In this document: positions 1-7,426 of the stretch, in pieces
Layout of the letters: every line of letters begins with the position of its first letter
Numbering within the stretch: position 1 is the stretch's first letter
NCBI GenBank assembly: GCA_002469975.1
Contig: DKMG01000114.1
Coordinates: forward strand, 1 to 17,687
Reading direction: 5' to 3'
Length of the DNA: 17,687 bases
Source of the DNA: Proteobacteria bacterium UBA7420
GTDB taxonomy: Bacteria > Pseudomonadota > Gammaproteobacteria > Magnimaribacterales > D2472
The notes under the pieces: generated by a model
The model's database searches: none
Seen by the model: only the letters and a program-made list of their open reading frames with translations
Told to the model about the DNA's origin: nothing
Made by a program: the position numbers and the translations under genes

Positions 1-347
1 AACAATGCCATGGCTCCAATATTGTTCATGAATGAAGATAGCAGGGCGGCAATGACCATGATCATAATAAGAAACTGATTTTCACTAAGAGTTAATCTTG
101 AAAATAGATTACCAGCCAGACTTACCATACCAGCTTCTTGAAGACCTTTACTGATCAAAAGTACCAATGCTACAGTCACGACTGCCGGGTGACCAAATCC
201 AGAAAATGCGTCATTGGCGGGCACGATTCCCATGAGAACCAAAGCAGCCAAACACAGCAGAGTTACAGCGTCATAACGCCACTTTCCCCAGATAAGTAAG
301 CCCATCAGTATTACTAACGCTCCTGCTAATATTGTTTGATCAGTCAT
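1..347 (-). CDS. SLC13/DASS-family permease, N-terminal part (runs off window)
   Basis: The reverse strand from 347 encodes about 115 residues without a stop before the window edge. They form hydrophobic membrane helices separated by short loops, including the stretches GKWRYDAVTLLCL, GFGHPAVVTVALVL and SSFMNNIGAMAL. The GFGHPAVVTVA segment and the MNN-type hairpin motif are typical of SLC13/ArsB-like ion transporters, the group that often carries TrkA-C domains in the middle in marine gammaproteobacteria. The substrate (sulfate, dicarboxylate or another anion) cannot be told from this part. The ATG at 345-347 is the natural start: it directly precedes the first helix. It is divergent from the DUF481 gene, with 135 bp between them. 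The family is likely; the subfamily is open. Confidence 0.8.
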   Translation of the reverse strand, partial: MTDQTILAGALVILMGLLIWGKWRYDAVTLLCLAALVLMGIVPANDAFSGFGHPAVVTVALVLLISKGLQEAGMVSLAGNLFSRLTLSENQFLIMIMVIAALLSSFMNNIGAMAL

Positions 348-482
348 TTGTCATACTTCACTTTTTACGATAATGATCCATCAGTCATCCTATCAAATTA
401 TTCGAAGTTATAAGAACTATTCTTATTATAGAAAATTACAGTGAGTCCCTTCATTCTTGTATATTTTATATATAATCACCGC
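348..482. promoter_or_regulatory. Divergent intergenic region between permease and DUF481 genes
   Basis: This 135-bp AT-rich gap must hold promoters for both divergent genes. On the plus strand a perfect TATAAT lies at 471-476, six bases before the ATG at 483, with no convincing -35 box upstream. A weaker TATTAT lies at 424-429, 17 bp after TTCGAA (401-406). No gene or strong operator palindrome was seen. Confidence 0.4.
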
Positions 483-1265
483 ATGCCTAATAGAGTCAAT
501 TTAAAAAAAACCTTTTTGAGCACTGCTCTAGTATTTTTGACTCTTCTGCCCAATAGTCTGCTGGCCCAGGCAATTGTAAATATTGAAGACATGAGGCGAG
601 AAGGAGAAATAGGGTTTTTTGCAAGCAGCTCTATTAGTTTAGAGGCCTCTAGAGGTAATAGTGATAGAGATTTTTATTCCGTCTTACTGCGTTTTGATGT
701 AAACACTAAAGATACAGAATCCTTTTTAATTCTCCAAGACAACGAGCGCAAGTCAAATAATAAATTGTCAGATAAATCTAGATTCCTGCACGGTAGATAT
801 ATTTTACTGGGAGAGGATAGGGTTCACTGGGAGCTATACTCACAATATAGCGAAAACCCATTTAGAAATTACCAGAAAAGATCGGTTCTAGGTTTGGGAA
901 TGCGTATCCTCCTGTCAGATACTGCCAGATTAGGTATTGGAGTCTTAAAGGAAGACGAGAAAGATTTGGGTGGCCTAACTACCAAAACAGATCGCCTGGG
1001 ATTGTATCTTCGCGACCTAAAAGAGGCTGGCGAAAATATTCATTTTCACTCGACCCTTTACCTTCAACCGAGCATTGAGAACTTTAATAATGATTACAAA
1101 GCAAGTATCATTTTAGGCTTAGACTTTAATGTTAATACAAATTTGAAAATTACCGTGCAATATTCATCATTTCATGATTCCAGCCCCCCAATGCTGGCTC
1201 AGAAGACTGACGAATCCTTGTCAACAAAATTTTCATATGACCTAAGTACTCTATGGAAGGATTAA
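483..1265 (+). CDS. DUF481-family outer-membrane protein (YdiY-like)
   Basis: A protein of 260 residues with a signal peptide: basic MPNRVNLKK, a hydrophobic core, then a likely signal peptidase site after LLA (about residue 27). The mature part is rich in alternating polar and hydrophobic strands (for example RFLHGRYILLGEDRVHWELY and RSVLGLGMRILL), the pattern of a small beta-barrel of the DUF481 family, which is predicted to sit in the outer membrane and has no firmly known function. The frame is open upstream to a GTG at 441, but the ATG at 483 gives the proper signal peptide and is preferred. No Shine-Dalgarno sequence precedes it. It overlaps the following MscS gene by 13 nt, so the two are probably translated from one mRNA. 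Confidence 0.75.
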   Translation: MPNRVNLKKTFLSTALVFLTLLPNSLLAQAIVNIEDMRREGEIGFFASSSISLEASRGNSDRDFYSVLLRFDVNTKDTESFLILQDNERKSNNKLSDKSRFLHGRYILLGEDRVHWELYSQYSENPFRNYQKRSVLGLGMRILLSDTARLGIGVLKEDEKDLGGLTTKTDRLGLYLRDLKEAGENIHFHSTLYLQPSIENFNNDYKASIILGLDFNVNTNLKITVQYSSFHDSSPPMLAQKTDESLSTKFSYDLSTLWKD

Positions 1266-2419
1266 TACAAATAATTAATAATGTTTGGACTCAAGGGTTT
1301 CTAGGCATTGGCATTACTGAGATCATTATCTCTTTTTTAATATTTATTGTTGGAGCAATCAGCAGGGCTTTTTTCGTTGGCAGAGTACTGAAATGGCTTG
1401 AGAGCATTACTGCCAAAACAGACTCAGAAATAGACGATGTTTTATTACAATCTTTTCGAAAACCCTTGGGGTTTATCCCAATCACTATTGCCCTTTACTG
1501 TATTGCAGTTTACTTGCCACTTTCTGGAGTGGCCGATCTTTTTGCAACAAACATTATTAAGGCCCTGATTGCTTTTACAATTTTTAGCACCTTAGCAAAT
1601 AGTATTTCTCCTATTTTTAATGCATTTACCTCAACGGCTGTACTGACAAAATCAATGACTGTTTGGCTTGAAAGGGCAGCTAGAATTATTATTTGGATTA
1701 TTGGAATTGGGGTGATTTTTGACATTTTCGGTATTCAAATAGGCCCATTAGTTGCTGGGCTAGGCCTATTTTCTGTTGCAGTGGCATTGGGAGCCCAAGA
1801 TTTATTTAAAAATCTAATCTCAGGCTTGCTTATCATTGGAGAGAATAGATTTCAGCCTGGAGATAGAATTGAAGTTACCGGTCAATTGCATGGAATAGTT
1901 GAGGATATTGGTTTTAGATCTACTCTCATCAGAATGTTTGATACCGCCCCAATGCTTGTTCCAAATAAGGATTTATCAGATGTCATGGTAATTAATCACG
2001 GAAAAATGAAATTTAGGAGAGTTAGCTGGACTTTAAATCTAGTCTACTCAACCACTCAAGAGCAACTTGCAAAAATTTGTGATGATATCTCAGAATATAT
2101 CAACCACTCTGATCAATTCGCCAATAACCCTGATCAAGAGTCATTTGCTAGAACAGAGGAGCTTGGCGCAAGTTCAATTGATGTCCGGGTTTTATGCTAT
2201 ACAGATCCAATCGGCTTAACAGATTTTTCAAAAATTAGACAAAACTTAATTTTTGAAATTATTAAAATTGTTCGCTTCAATGGATCAGAGTTCGCCTATC
2301 CATCCTCTTCACTTTACATAGAAAATAATGAATCTGTGGACCCGAGTGTTTATGCAGCATTAGGCCTGAAAGCAGAAAAAATTTCTCATGACTCAGCTCC
2401 AGATAAAGGCGATGAATAG
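1253..2419 (+). CDS. MscS-family mechanosensitive ion channel
   Basis: A protein of 388 residues with about five N-terminal membrane segments (roughly residues 18-40, 72-90, 98-118, 140-160 and 163-195). The last is a glycine/alanine-rich pore helix (AGLGLFSVAVALGAQDLFKN, about 169-188) and is followed at once by the MscS beta domain (GDRIEVTGQLHGIVEDIGFRST, in part 203-224) and an alpha/beta C-terminal domain. Channels of this family open under membrane tension and release solutes during osmotic downshock. Its length and extra N-terminal helices resemble YbdG/YnaI-type members rather than the three-helix MscS. The start lies inside the DUF481 gene and has no clear ribosome binding site, which points to translational coupling. 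The voltage-gated channel gene follows after 30 bp. The family is certain; the physiological role is inferred. Confidence 0.93.
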   Translation: MEGLIQIINNVWTQGFLGIGITEIIISFLIFIVGAISRAFFVGRVLKWLESITAKTDSEIDDVLLQSFRKPLGFIPITIALYCIAVYLPLSGVADLFATNIIKALIAFTIFSTLANSISPIFNAFTSTAVLTKSMTVWLERAARIIIWIIGIGVIFDIFGIQIGPLVAGLGLFSVAVALGAQDLFKNLISGLLIIGENRFQPGDRIEVTGQLHGIVEDIGFRSTLIRMFDTAPMLVPNKDLSDVMVINHGKMKFRRVSWTLNLVYSTTQEQLAKICDDISEYINHSDQFANNPDQESFARTEELGASSIDVRVLCYTDPIGLTDFSKIRQNLIFEIIKIVRFNGSEFAYPSSSLYIENNESVDPSVYAALGLKAEKISHDSAPDKGDE

Positions 2420-2469
2420 CTTCAATAAAATTTAATCTCTGGTTCTTCAATGAATAGCTTAATAAATTT
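2412..2469 (+). repeat. Near-duplicate start-site repeat (2412-2433 and 2450-2469)
   Basis: The first 20 bases of the ion channel gene (ATGAATAGCTT then AATAAA and TTT) recur 38 bp upstream with two inserted bases. The upstream copy overlaps the mscS stop codon (GATGAATAG) and opens a seven-codon reading frame, MNSFNKI, ending at TAA. It looks like a small tandem duplication of a start region or a short coupling peptide. Confidence 0.5.
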
Positions 2470-3205
2470 CTTTCTAAGCATTAGAAATAGTCAGATTTTT
2501 AATATTATTGTTATCTCGGTTATCGTTGCCTCTGCCATTTATGCGGGTGTGAGCTCCTATGATATTTCACCTGAGTATATTATTTACCTTGATCTCTTTG
2601 ATTATGCGATAACTATATTTTTTGTTGTTGAATTGGTTATTCGGATGATTTCAGAAAGATCACTGCTAAAATTTTTTAAAGATGGCTGGAATATTTTTGA
2701 TTTTTGTATTGTCGTTATTTCTCTTGTGCCTATTTCTAATGTTGAGAGTATTTTTGTGGCTCGTTTATTAAGAATTATTAGAGTCCTGAGAATCATCACA
2801 GTTATTCCCGAATTTAGACGCATTATTGACTCGCTGATCAAAACTATCCCCCGAGTTGGCTTTATTGCACTGTTGATGTTTATTTTTATGTATGTGTGGG
2901 GAGCTATTGGCACAATGTTTTTTGGTCCTATTGACCCTGCACATTGGGGGAATATTGGCTTAGCTCTTATTACTTTAGTACAAATTGCAACCTATGATGA
3001 TTGGGCAAACATTATGGGCAATATCACGCCTATATATCCATTTGCATGGATTTTTTTTATCTCCTTTATAATGGTCAATGCGGTGGTGCTTTTGAATATG
3101 GTCATAGGTGTTATTGTTGATGTAATGATGACAGAGCAGATAAACAGTTCGTTAGAGCAAGATTCCTTAGAAAAGACTAGTCAGAAGCCTGACCCAAGCA
3201 TCTAG
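2450..3205 (+). CDS. Voltage-gated cation channel, single-domain, calcium-type filter
   Basis: A protein of 251 residues with the six-helix plan of the NaChBac/NavAb family. S1 is about residues 17-35, S2 about 48-66 with E61, S3 about 80-95 with D84 (NIFDF), and S4 about 101-118 with arginines at 105, 108, 111 and 114 every third residue. The S4-S5 linker (VIPEFRRIIDSLIKTIP) is family-typical. S5 is about 137-158; the pore helix and filter are ITLVQIATYDDWANIM (about 174-189); S6 is about 196-225, with an asparagine in FIMVN and LLNMVIGVIVD. The filter TYDDWAN (181-187) replaces the sodium-type TLESWAS and has two adjacent aspartates. It should form homotetramers in the inner membrane and pass cations on depolarisation. 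The tail past S6 is short (about 25 residues). The last 29 nt overlap the convergent dehydratase gene. Confidence 0.92.
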   Translation: MNSLINFFLSIRNSQIFNIIVISVIVASAIYAGVSSYDISPEYIIYLDLFDYAITIFFVVELVIRMISERSLLKFFKDGWNIFDFCIVVISLVPISNVESIFVARLLRIIRVLRIITVIPEFRRIIDSLIKTIPRVGFIALLMFIFMYVWGAIGTMFFGPIDPAHWGNIGLALITLVQIATYDDWANIMGNITPIYPFAWIFFISFIMVNAVVLLNMVIGVIVDVMMTEQINSSLEQDSLEKTSQKPDPSI

Positions 3206-4163
3206 AAAAAGTTTCCTCATCGACATTTCCCCCTGAGAGCATAACCAAAGTTCTTGATTCCTTGAATTGTTCTTTATGAGCTAACAGGCATGCTAAAGCA
3301 ACAGCCCCACTGGGCTCAAGCTTCAAATTAAGTCGATTAAATGCAAAGCTCATGGCTTCGCAGATCATCTGATCAGATGCACTTAAGCCGCTCACTCCAT
3401 AATGCTGGTTGATGGCAAAAGGAATTTCTCCAGGAGTAGGGGTTAACAATCCATCGCATAAGCCTGGGCGATTCACATCCATCTTTACTCGTTTATTTTG
3501 TTCAAATGATTGCTGGTGATCATTCCATTCAGCGGGTTCAGCGGTATAGATATTGCAGTCAGAGTTGATATGTTTGATTGAGATGCATGAACCAGCTGCT
3601 AGGCCACCGCCACCTGCACATATAATGGCATTATCAAGCTTAGGATTATTTGTGTCATTGATTACCTCAAAGGCAGCCGTTCCTTGACCATAAATAGTCT
3701 CTAAAGCGTCATAGGGATTAATTAGAACCAAGTTTCTCTCCTTAGCAATCTCACGACTCATTTCTTCTCTACTTTCGGTTCGTCTGTCATAAAAAATAAC
3801 TTCAGCGCCCAGTTCACGAGCAGTATTTATTTTTTTTATTGGTGCGTCTTTTGGCATGACAACGGTTGCCGGCGTATTAAAGACTTTAGCAGCATGAGCA
3901 ACTCCCTGCGCATGATTGCCAGAAGAGTATGCAATTACTCCTCGCTTTAGCTCTTCCTCACTCAATCTTGAGATAGCTGATAGGGCGCCCCGGACTTTAA
4001 AAGAGCCGGTAATTTGAAGAGACTCTGGTTTAAATAGATATTGCCCACCTAGTTCCTCATTTAAATCAGGGCAAGTAATTAGCTGTGTGTGATGTATATG
4101 GGGAGAGATGAGCTGGTAGGTCTTAACAATCTCATCAAACCAGACCGCTGGCTCTAACTTCAT
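3177..4163 (-). CDS. PLP-dependent threonine/serine dehydratase (fold type II), no regulatory domain
   Basis: A protein of 328 residues covering only the catalytic part of the threonine dehydratase/serine racemase family. K56 in GSFKVRGA is the pyridoxal-phosphate lysine, SSGNHAQG (80-87) binds the substrate carboxylate, GGGG (184-187) holds the cofactor phosphate, and SGGN (310-313) contacts the pyridine ring. It likely turns L-threonine or L-serine into an oxoacid plus ammonia; serine racemase or threo-3-hydroxyaspartate ammonia-lyase activity is also possible. It lacks the ACT-like C-terminal domain of biosynthetic IlvA, so isoleucine feedback is not expected. The ATG overlaps the stop of the upstream membrane protein gene (ATGA), and an AGGA lies about ten bases ahead. 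It is convergent with the ion channel gene, with which it shares 29 nt. Confidence 0.9.
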   Translation of the reverse strand: MKLEPAVWFDEIVKTYQLISPHIHHTQLITCPDLNEELGGQYLFKPESLQITGSFKVRGALSAISRLSEEELKRGVIAYSSGNHAQGVAHAAKVFNTPATVVMPKDAPIKKINTARELGAEVIFYDRRTESREEMSREIAKERNLVLINPYDALETIYGQGTAAFEVINDTNNPKLDNAIICAGGGGLAAGSCISIKHINSDCNIYTAEPAEWNDHQQSFEQNKRVKMDVNRPGLCDGLLTPTPGEIPFAINQHYGVSGLSASDQMICEAMSFAFNRLNLKLEPSGAVALACLLAHKEQFKESRTLVMLSGGNVDEETFSRCLGQASD

Positions 4164-4876
4164 TTAAAACTTTTCCTAGCAGATAAATCTTTGAGCAAAA
4201 ATGGAAGATAGGCAACATAAAATAAGAAAATTCCCAGAGGAATAACTCCCACTAAATGCATGGGAGGGTCTGGAAAGTAGTCCATCAATGATCCACCATC
4301 AGGTCTATCAACTAGGAACCAGAAGTTAGCAGGCGGTCCCATCATAATATTAATCACATAGACACCAACCAATAAAATAGCCGTGGTAACAATGACCTTA
4401 GGTATGTCAGATAGATGTGGCCTGTCTGCCTTCACTATCAGGACATAAAATACTGCCAAGATGATCAGGCTGTGTCCAAAAAAGAATGGGACATATTCAC
4501 CGTGAGGAAACGCATATTCTAAATCTGGTGTTAAAAGCGCCATGGTGGCACCACACACACCCCAAAAATAAGCACAGTGAAATAATAGCTTGGGGGCATT
4601 GTCTTTTAATAGAAATATAATGAGAGCGATAGAAGAGAAATCACACATGTGAAGGGGCAGTTCATCCTGCCATGGCAAGCCGAATAAAAAAATGTCATAA
4701 ATAGGCTGTGTAATCAGATGAAAGATAATAAGTCCCGCTGCAATTCTTGCCCCGATTAACTTGCCATCATCAGATTGATTTTTATAAAAATAAGGAAATC
4801 CCAGGATAACTATGATGCAGAGTGTCAGACTTATAAGGTGCTGAGTTCCAAATATTTGAAAAGGTAGGTCGTTCAT
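4160..4876 (-). CDS. YwaF/TIGR02206 (TMEM164-like) integral membrane protein
   Basis: A protein of 238 residues with about seven hydrophobic segments. It shows the family landmarks FGTQHLISL (9-17), LPLHMCDFS (73-81, with H76 and C78), a glycine-rich helix leading to LTPDL (115-119), and PFFFGHSLII (130-139, with H135). This is the bacterial YwaF/TIGR02206 family, related to eukaryotic TMEM164. As I recall, TMEM164 is an acyltransferase making ether phospholipids through a conserved cysteine and histidine; whether bacterial members do this is unknown, so any lipid acyl role here is inference. The stop codon overlaps the start of the dehydratase gene (ATGA), indicating coupled translation, though no functional link between the two is evident. 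Confidence 0.82.
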   Translation of the reverse strand: MNDLPFQIFGTQHLISLTLCIIVILGFPYFYKNQSDDGKLIGARIAAGLIIFHLITQPIYDIFLFGLPWQDELPLHMCDFSSIALIIFLLKDNAPKLLFHCAYFWGVCGATMALLTPDLEYAFPHGEYVPFFFGHSLIILAVFYVLIVKADRPHLSDIPKVIVTTAILLVGVYVINIMMGPPANFWFLVDRPDGGSLMDYFPDPPMHLVGVIPLGIFLFYVAYLPFLLKDLSARKSFK

Positions 4877-4895
4877 TCTTAAGCTATATTTTAAA

Positions 4896-4912
4896 GAAAT
4901 ATTTTATATCAC
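4896..4912 (-). promoter_or_regulatory. Possible extended -10 promoter for the YwaF-like/dehydratase pair
   Basis: In the 86-bp gap after dsbD, the minus strand carries TGATATAAAA (4911-4902): a TG one base ahead of TATAAA, the extended -10 form. Transcription would begin near 4896, about 20 nt before the ATG. No good -35 box is seen, and such boxes arise by chance in AT-rich DNA. Confidence 0.35.
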
Positions 4913-4962
4913 AGAGCTGCGAAAGCATATTTTTATATCGTTATGACCGCCATGAATACTTT

Positions 4963-6906
4963 CTACTGCATACCATTAATTAATATGTCTTCGGTCAATA
5001 CCGCGGGTAAGATTTTTGAACTCGTCATTCCCGGCTTCCAGAAAATATACAAAGGCACTCCGCTTCGAGAGTATCGAGCTAGCCCTGTTGTAATTTCATC
5101 ATTTCGATTTGTCCAGTCCGCTTTGATATATTGAATGTTATTGCTTGATAGGTACTCTGTTACTCGCTGTCTTGAGAGTGCTGTTTTTTCATTAGCTTGG
5201 CAGGTGATGCACCATGCAGCAGTAAAGTTGATTAAATAAGCTTGGCCTTGTGTTTTTAGTTCTGTTTCAGTGGTTAGGCTCCAGGAAGCTGAAGTTGACC
5301 CTTGCTCCTCCATCGTTTGATTCATCGGTAAATTGCTTAAAAATTGCATAGTTAAAATGGAAGTTAAAACTATGCCCAGCCAACGTAAACGATGTTTAAA
5401 AGTGGTGAGCATCCAGACAGAGACTGCTAAAATTAAACTTACGATCAGTAATTGAATTAGGGATGCTCCTGAGGTTTGCAGCATAAAAACCCACATGAGC
5501 CAAAGAGCTGTGGCAATCATTGGAAAGGCAAAAAACTGCTTCAATGTTTCCATCCAAGCACCTGGTTTTGGTAATGTGCTGATCCAGCTTGGCCTCATGG
5601 CTAAGATTAAATAAGGTCCTGCAAATCCTATGCCTAGAGCCATAAAGATCGGCAATGTAGCAAAAGATGGCTGAAGCAAGGCATAACCAATTGCCGCACC
5701 CATAAAGGGAGCTGTGCAGGGGGAGGCAACAACCACGGCCAGAACGCCGGTAAAAAATGAACCTGAATAATTGTTTCTTGATTGCGCGCTTGAGCCGATG
5801 GTGGTTAACCCTTTAGCCAGGTTAATATCAGTGAGTAATATAAAGCCTATGCCAAGCATAATTAGTGTTAAGAGACCTACCAATTCAGGAGATTGCAATT
5901 GAAATCCCCACCCAATCATTGCTCCAGTGGATCTAATAAATATTAATATGGAAGCAATCAGCAGGAAAGTAAAAAGAACGCCGGCCACAAAAGTTAATGC
6001 ATGATTGCGAATTTTTGCATGATCGTCGCCACCCATGGCCACAAAGCTCAGCACCTTGAGTGAAATAACAGGAAAAACGCAAGGCATTAAGTTCAAGATT
6101 AGACCGCCCAGCAGGGCGAATACCAGAGCCACAAACAAAGACATACCTCCAGTAGATGCTAGCAACTCCTCTTGTACTTGGTAGCCTTGACCATCCAAGC
6201 TTAAAATCCCTGAATAACTTTCAATATTTAAATTGAGAGTTGGCAAGGTGAGCTGAAAAGTCTGCTCATCAAGCTGGGTGAGATCTTGCTTTGCTTCGTA
6301 GGCAAAGAGATTATCTTCTCTTGGAAAAAAGTATGCTTCCGTTACCTCTTGCTCAGCTTTAAATTGAAGATGAATTTCATCCGCACCTACCAACGTGTTG
6401 ATTGCAATAAAATCAACTGGGAGTTCATCAATTGCATCATCGAGGATGGTGCTTGGATTGGTGCTTGAGAGATCAATGGATAAATTTGCTTCTTCAGGAA
6501 TGCAAATATCAGCACAAATTAAAAAAGATAATTTAAGGTGGATGGTCGATAGTTCGGAGTCTACAGATCTAAAGACCTTAAAGGGAAATATTACATCCCC
6601 TTCATATCCATAAGTCATGAGCGGGGGGTAAGGGATGGTTGTCGGAGTTGGCCACTCCACATTCTCAATAATCACACCATCGCTTGCTAACCAGTCTGCT
6701 TCAAAGGGACCGCCGGAGTCTCCAGGATTTTCCCAGTAGGTATGCCAGCCTTCCTGCATATTGAGCCTGACGCCGAGGTAAAAAGATTCTTGTTGGCTGT
6801 TTTGAAGATTGGTGATCAGGCTAGCCTCCGCATGCCCTGTGTTCACAGGCGCTCCAGAAATCAACGAGGACAGTAAAAGACTTAAGGTTAATAACAGGTG
6901 ACGCAT
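4963..6906 (-). CDS. dsbD: Thiol:disulfide interchange protein, DsbD/ScsB type
   Basis: A protein of 647 residues. A signal peptide (1-19) leads to a periplasmic N-terminal domain with WHTYWENPGDSGG (54-66) and CADIC (C131, C135). Then comes an eight-helix DsbD transmembrane domain with the two redox cysteines in LNLMPCVFPV (C276) and VASPCTAPFMG (C397), and last a thioredoxin-like domain with AAWCITC (C566, C569). Such proteins carry electrons from cytoplasmic thioredoxin across the inner membrane to periplasmic thiol proteins, for disulfide isomerisation, cytochrome c maturation or metal resistance. The HTYWENPGDSG motif in the N-terminal domain recalls ScsB-like members more than E. coli DsbD, so the periplasmic partner may differ. 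All six expected cysteines are present. No Shine-Dalgarno is visible; a TAAAAT box lies seven bases ahead of the ATG. Confidence 0.92.
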   Translation of the reverse strand: MRHLLLTLSLLLSSLISGAPVNTGHAEASLITNLQNSQQESFYLGVRLNMQEGWHTYWENPGDSGGPFEADWLASDGVIIENVEWPTPTTIPYPPLMTYGYEGDVIFPFKVFRSVDSELSTIHLKLSFLICADICIPEEANLSIDLSSTNPSTILDDAIDELPVDFIAINTLVGADEIHLQFKAEQEVTEAYFFPREDNLFAYEAKQDLTQLDEQTFQLTLPTLNLNIESYSGILSLDGQGYQVQEELLASTGGMSLFVALVFALLGGLILNLMPCVFPVISLKVLSFVAMGGDDHAKIRNHALTFVAGVLFTFLLIASILIFIRSTGAMIGWGFQLQSPELVGLLTLIMLGIGFILLTDINLAKGLTTIGSSAQSRNNYSGSFFTGVLAVVVASPCTAPFMGAAIGYALLQPSFATLPIFMALGIGFAGPYLILAMRPSWISTLPKPGAWMETLKQFFAFPMIATALWLMWVFMLQTSGASLIQLLIVSLILAVSVWMLTTFKHRLRWLGIVLTSILTMQFLSNLPMNQTMEEQGSTSASWSLTTETELKTQGQAYLINFTAAWCITCQANEKTALSRQRVTEYLSSNNIQYIKADWTNRNDEITTGLARYSRSGVPLYIFWKPGMTSSKILPAVLTEDILINGMQ

Positions 6907-6929
6907 AATATTTATTTTAAAGCATAAGC

Positions 6930-6955
6930 AAAAAAAAGGGGGGCTGCTGCCCCCC
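6930..6955 (-). terminator. Rho-independent terminator of ibpA
   Basis: On the minus strand, 19 nt after the ibpA stop, GGGGGG-C pairs with G-CCCCCC around a four-base AGCA loop (a seven-base-pair stem) and is followed by eight T's (6937-6930). This is a textbook intrinsic terminator and the only clear one in the window. It also separates ibpA transcription from dsbD. Confidence 0.93.
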
Positions 6956-6973
6956 GATCCTAGTTAGATTAAA

Positions 6974-7426
6974 TTACTTAGACCCTAAAATTTTAGGAGT
7001 TTTAATATCAATCAGACGTGGTTTTTGAGCATCTGGGATAATTTTCTCTAATGCAAGAGTTAGCATCCCATTAACTAGTTCAGCGCCATGCACCTGAACA
7101 TTTTCAGCTAAAGTGAACTGCTGCTTAAAAGCACGTTGTGCAATGCCTTGGTAAACCACTTCATTAGATTGCTGCAAGAGCTCGTCCTGAGGCCCTTTGT
7201 GCTCAATCGTTAAAATGCCTTCTGCTAACTCAATATTGAGGTCTTCACGAGCTAGGCCCGCCACAGCGACATCAATAAAGATTTTATTTCCATCTCTTCT
7301 GATGTTGTATGGGGGATAGCTGGAAGATTTTTCTGTGGCATCAGAAAATCTCTGCAGTCTATCAAATAGGTTTTCAAACCCTAACACGCGAGTTGTTAGA
7401 AACGGATCGGTAAAATTAAGTACCAT
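6974..7426 (-). CDS. ibpA: Small heat-shock protein, IbpA/Hsp20 family
   Basis: A protein of 150 residues. The N-terminal arm contains GFENLFDRL. The alpha-crystallin domain (about 37-130) begins YPPYNI, contains VAVAGLAREDLNIELAEGIL and VYQGIAQRAFKQQFTLAENV, and ends with the A-x-x-x-N-G-x-L signature ELVNGMLTLALE. A C-terminal extension carries an I-x-I-type motif (LIDI). Close likeness to E. coli IbpA supports the symbol. It holds unfolded proteins in a refoldable state under heat stress. The open frame extends to 7474, but the ATG at 7426 is preferred: it follows AAGGAGGA by seven bases and matches family starts. The upstream codons are really the RNA leader. It is transcribed alone from its own promoter and ends at the terminator at 6930-6955. 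Confidence 0.95.
   Translation of the reverse strand: MVLNFTDPFLTTRVLGFENLFDRLQRFSDATEKSSSYPPYNIRRDGNKIFIDVAVAGLAREDLNIELAEGILTIEHKGPQDELLQQSNEVVYQGIAQRAFKQQFTLAENVQVHGAELVNGMLTLALEKIIPDAQKPRLIDIKTPKILGSK

Noticed and set aside
441..482. GTG at 441 as the start of the DUF481 gene
   Set aside because: It would place 14 extra residues before a normal signal peptide and has no ribosome site; ATG at 483 is better, and the TATAAT at 471-476 would then lie in the coding region.
4943..5134. Plus-strand open frame over the 3' end of dsbD
   Set aside because: It lies antisense to the thioredoxin-like domain with intact CITC motif; no domain or ribosome site.
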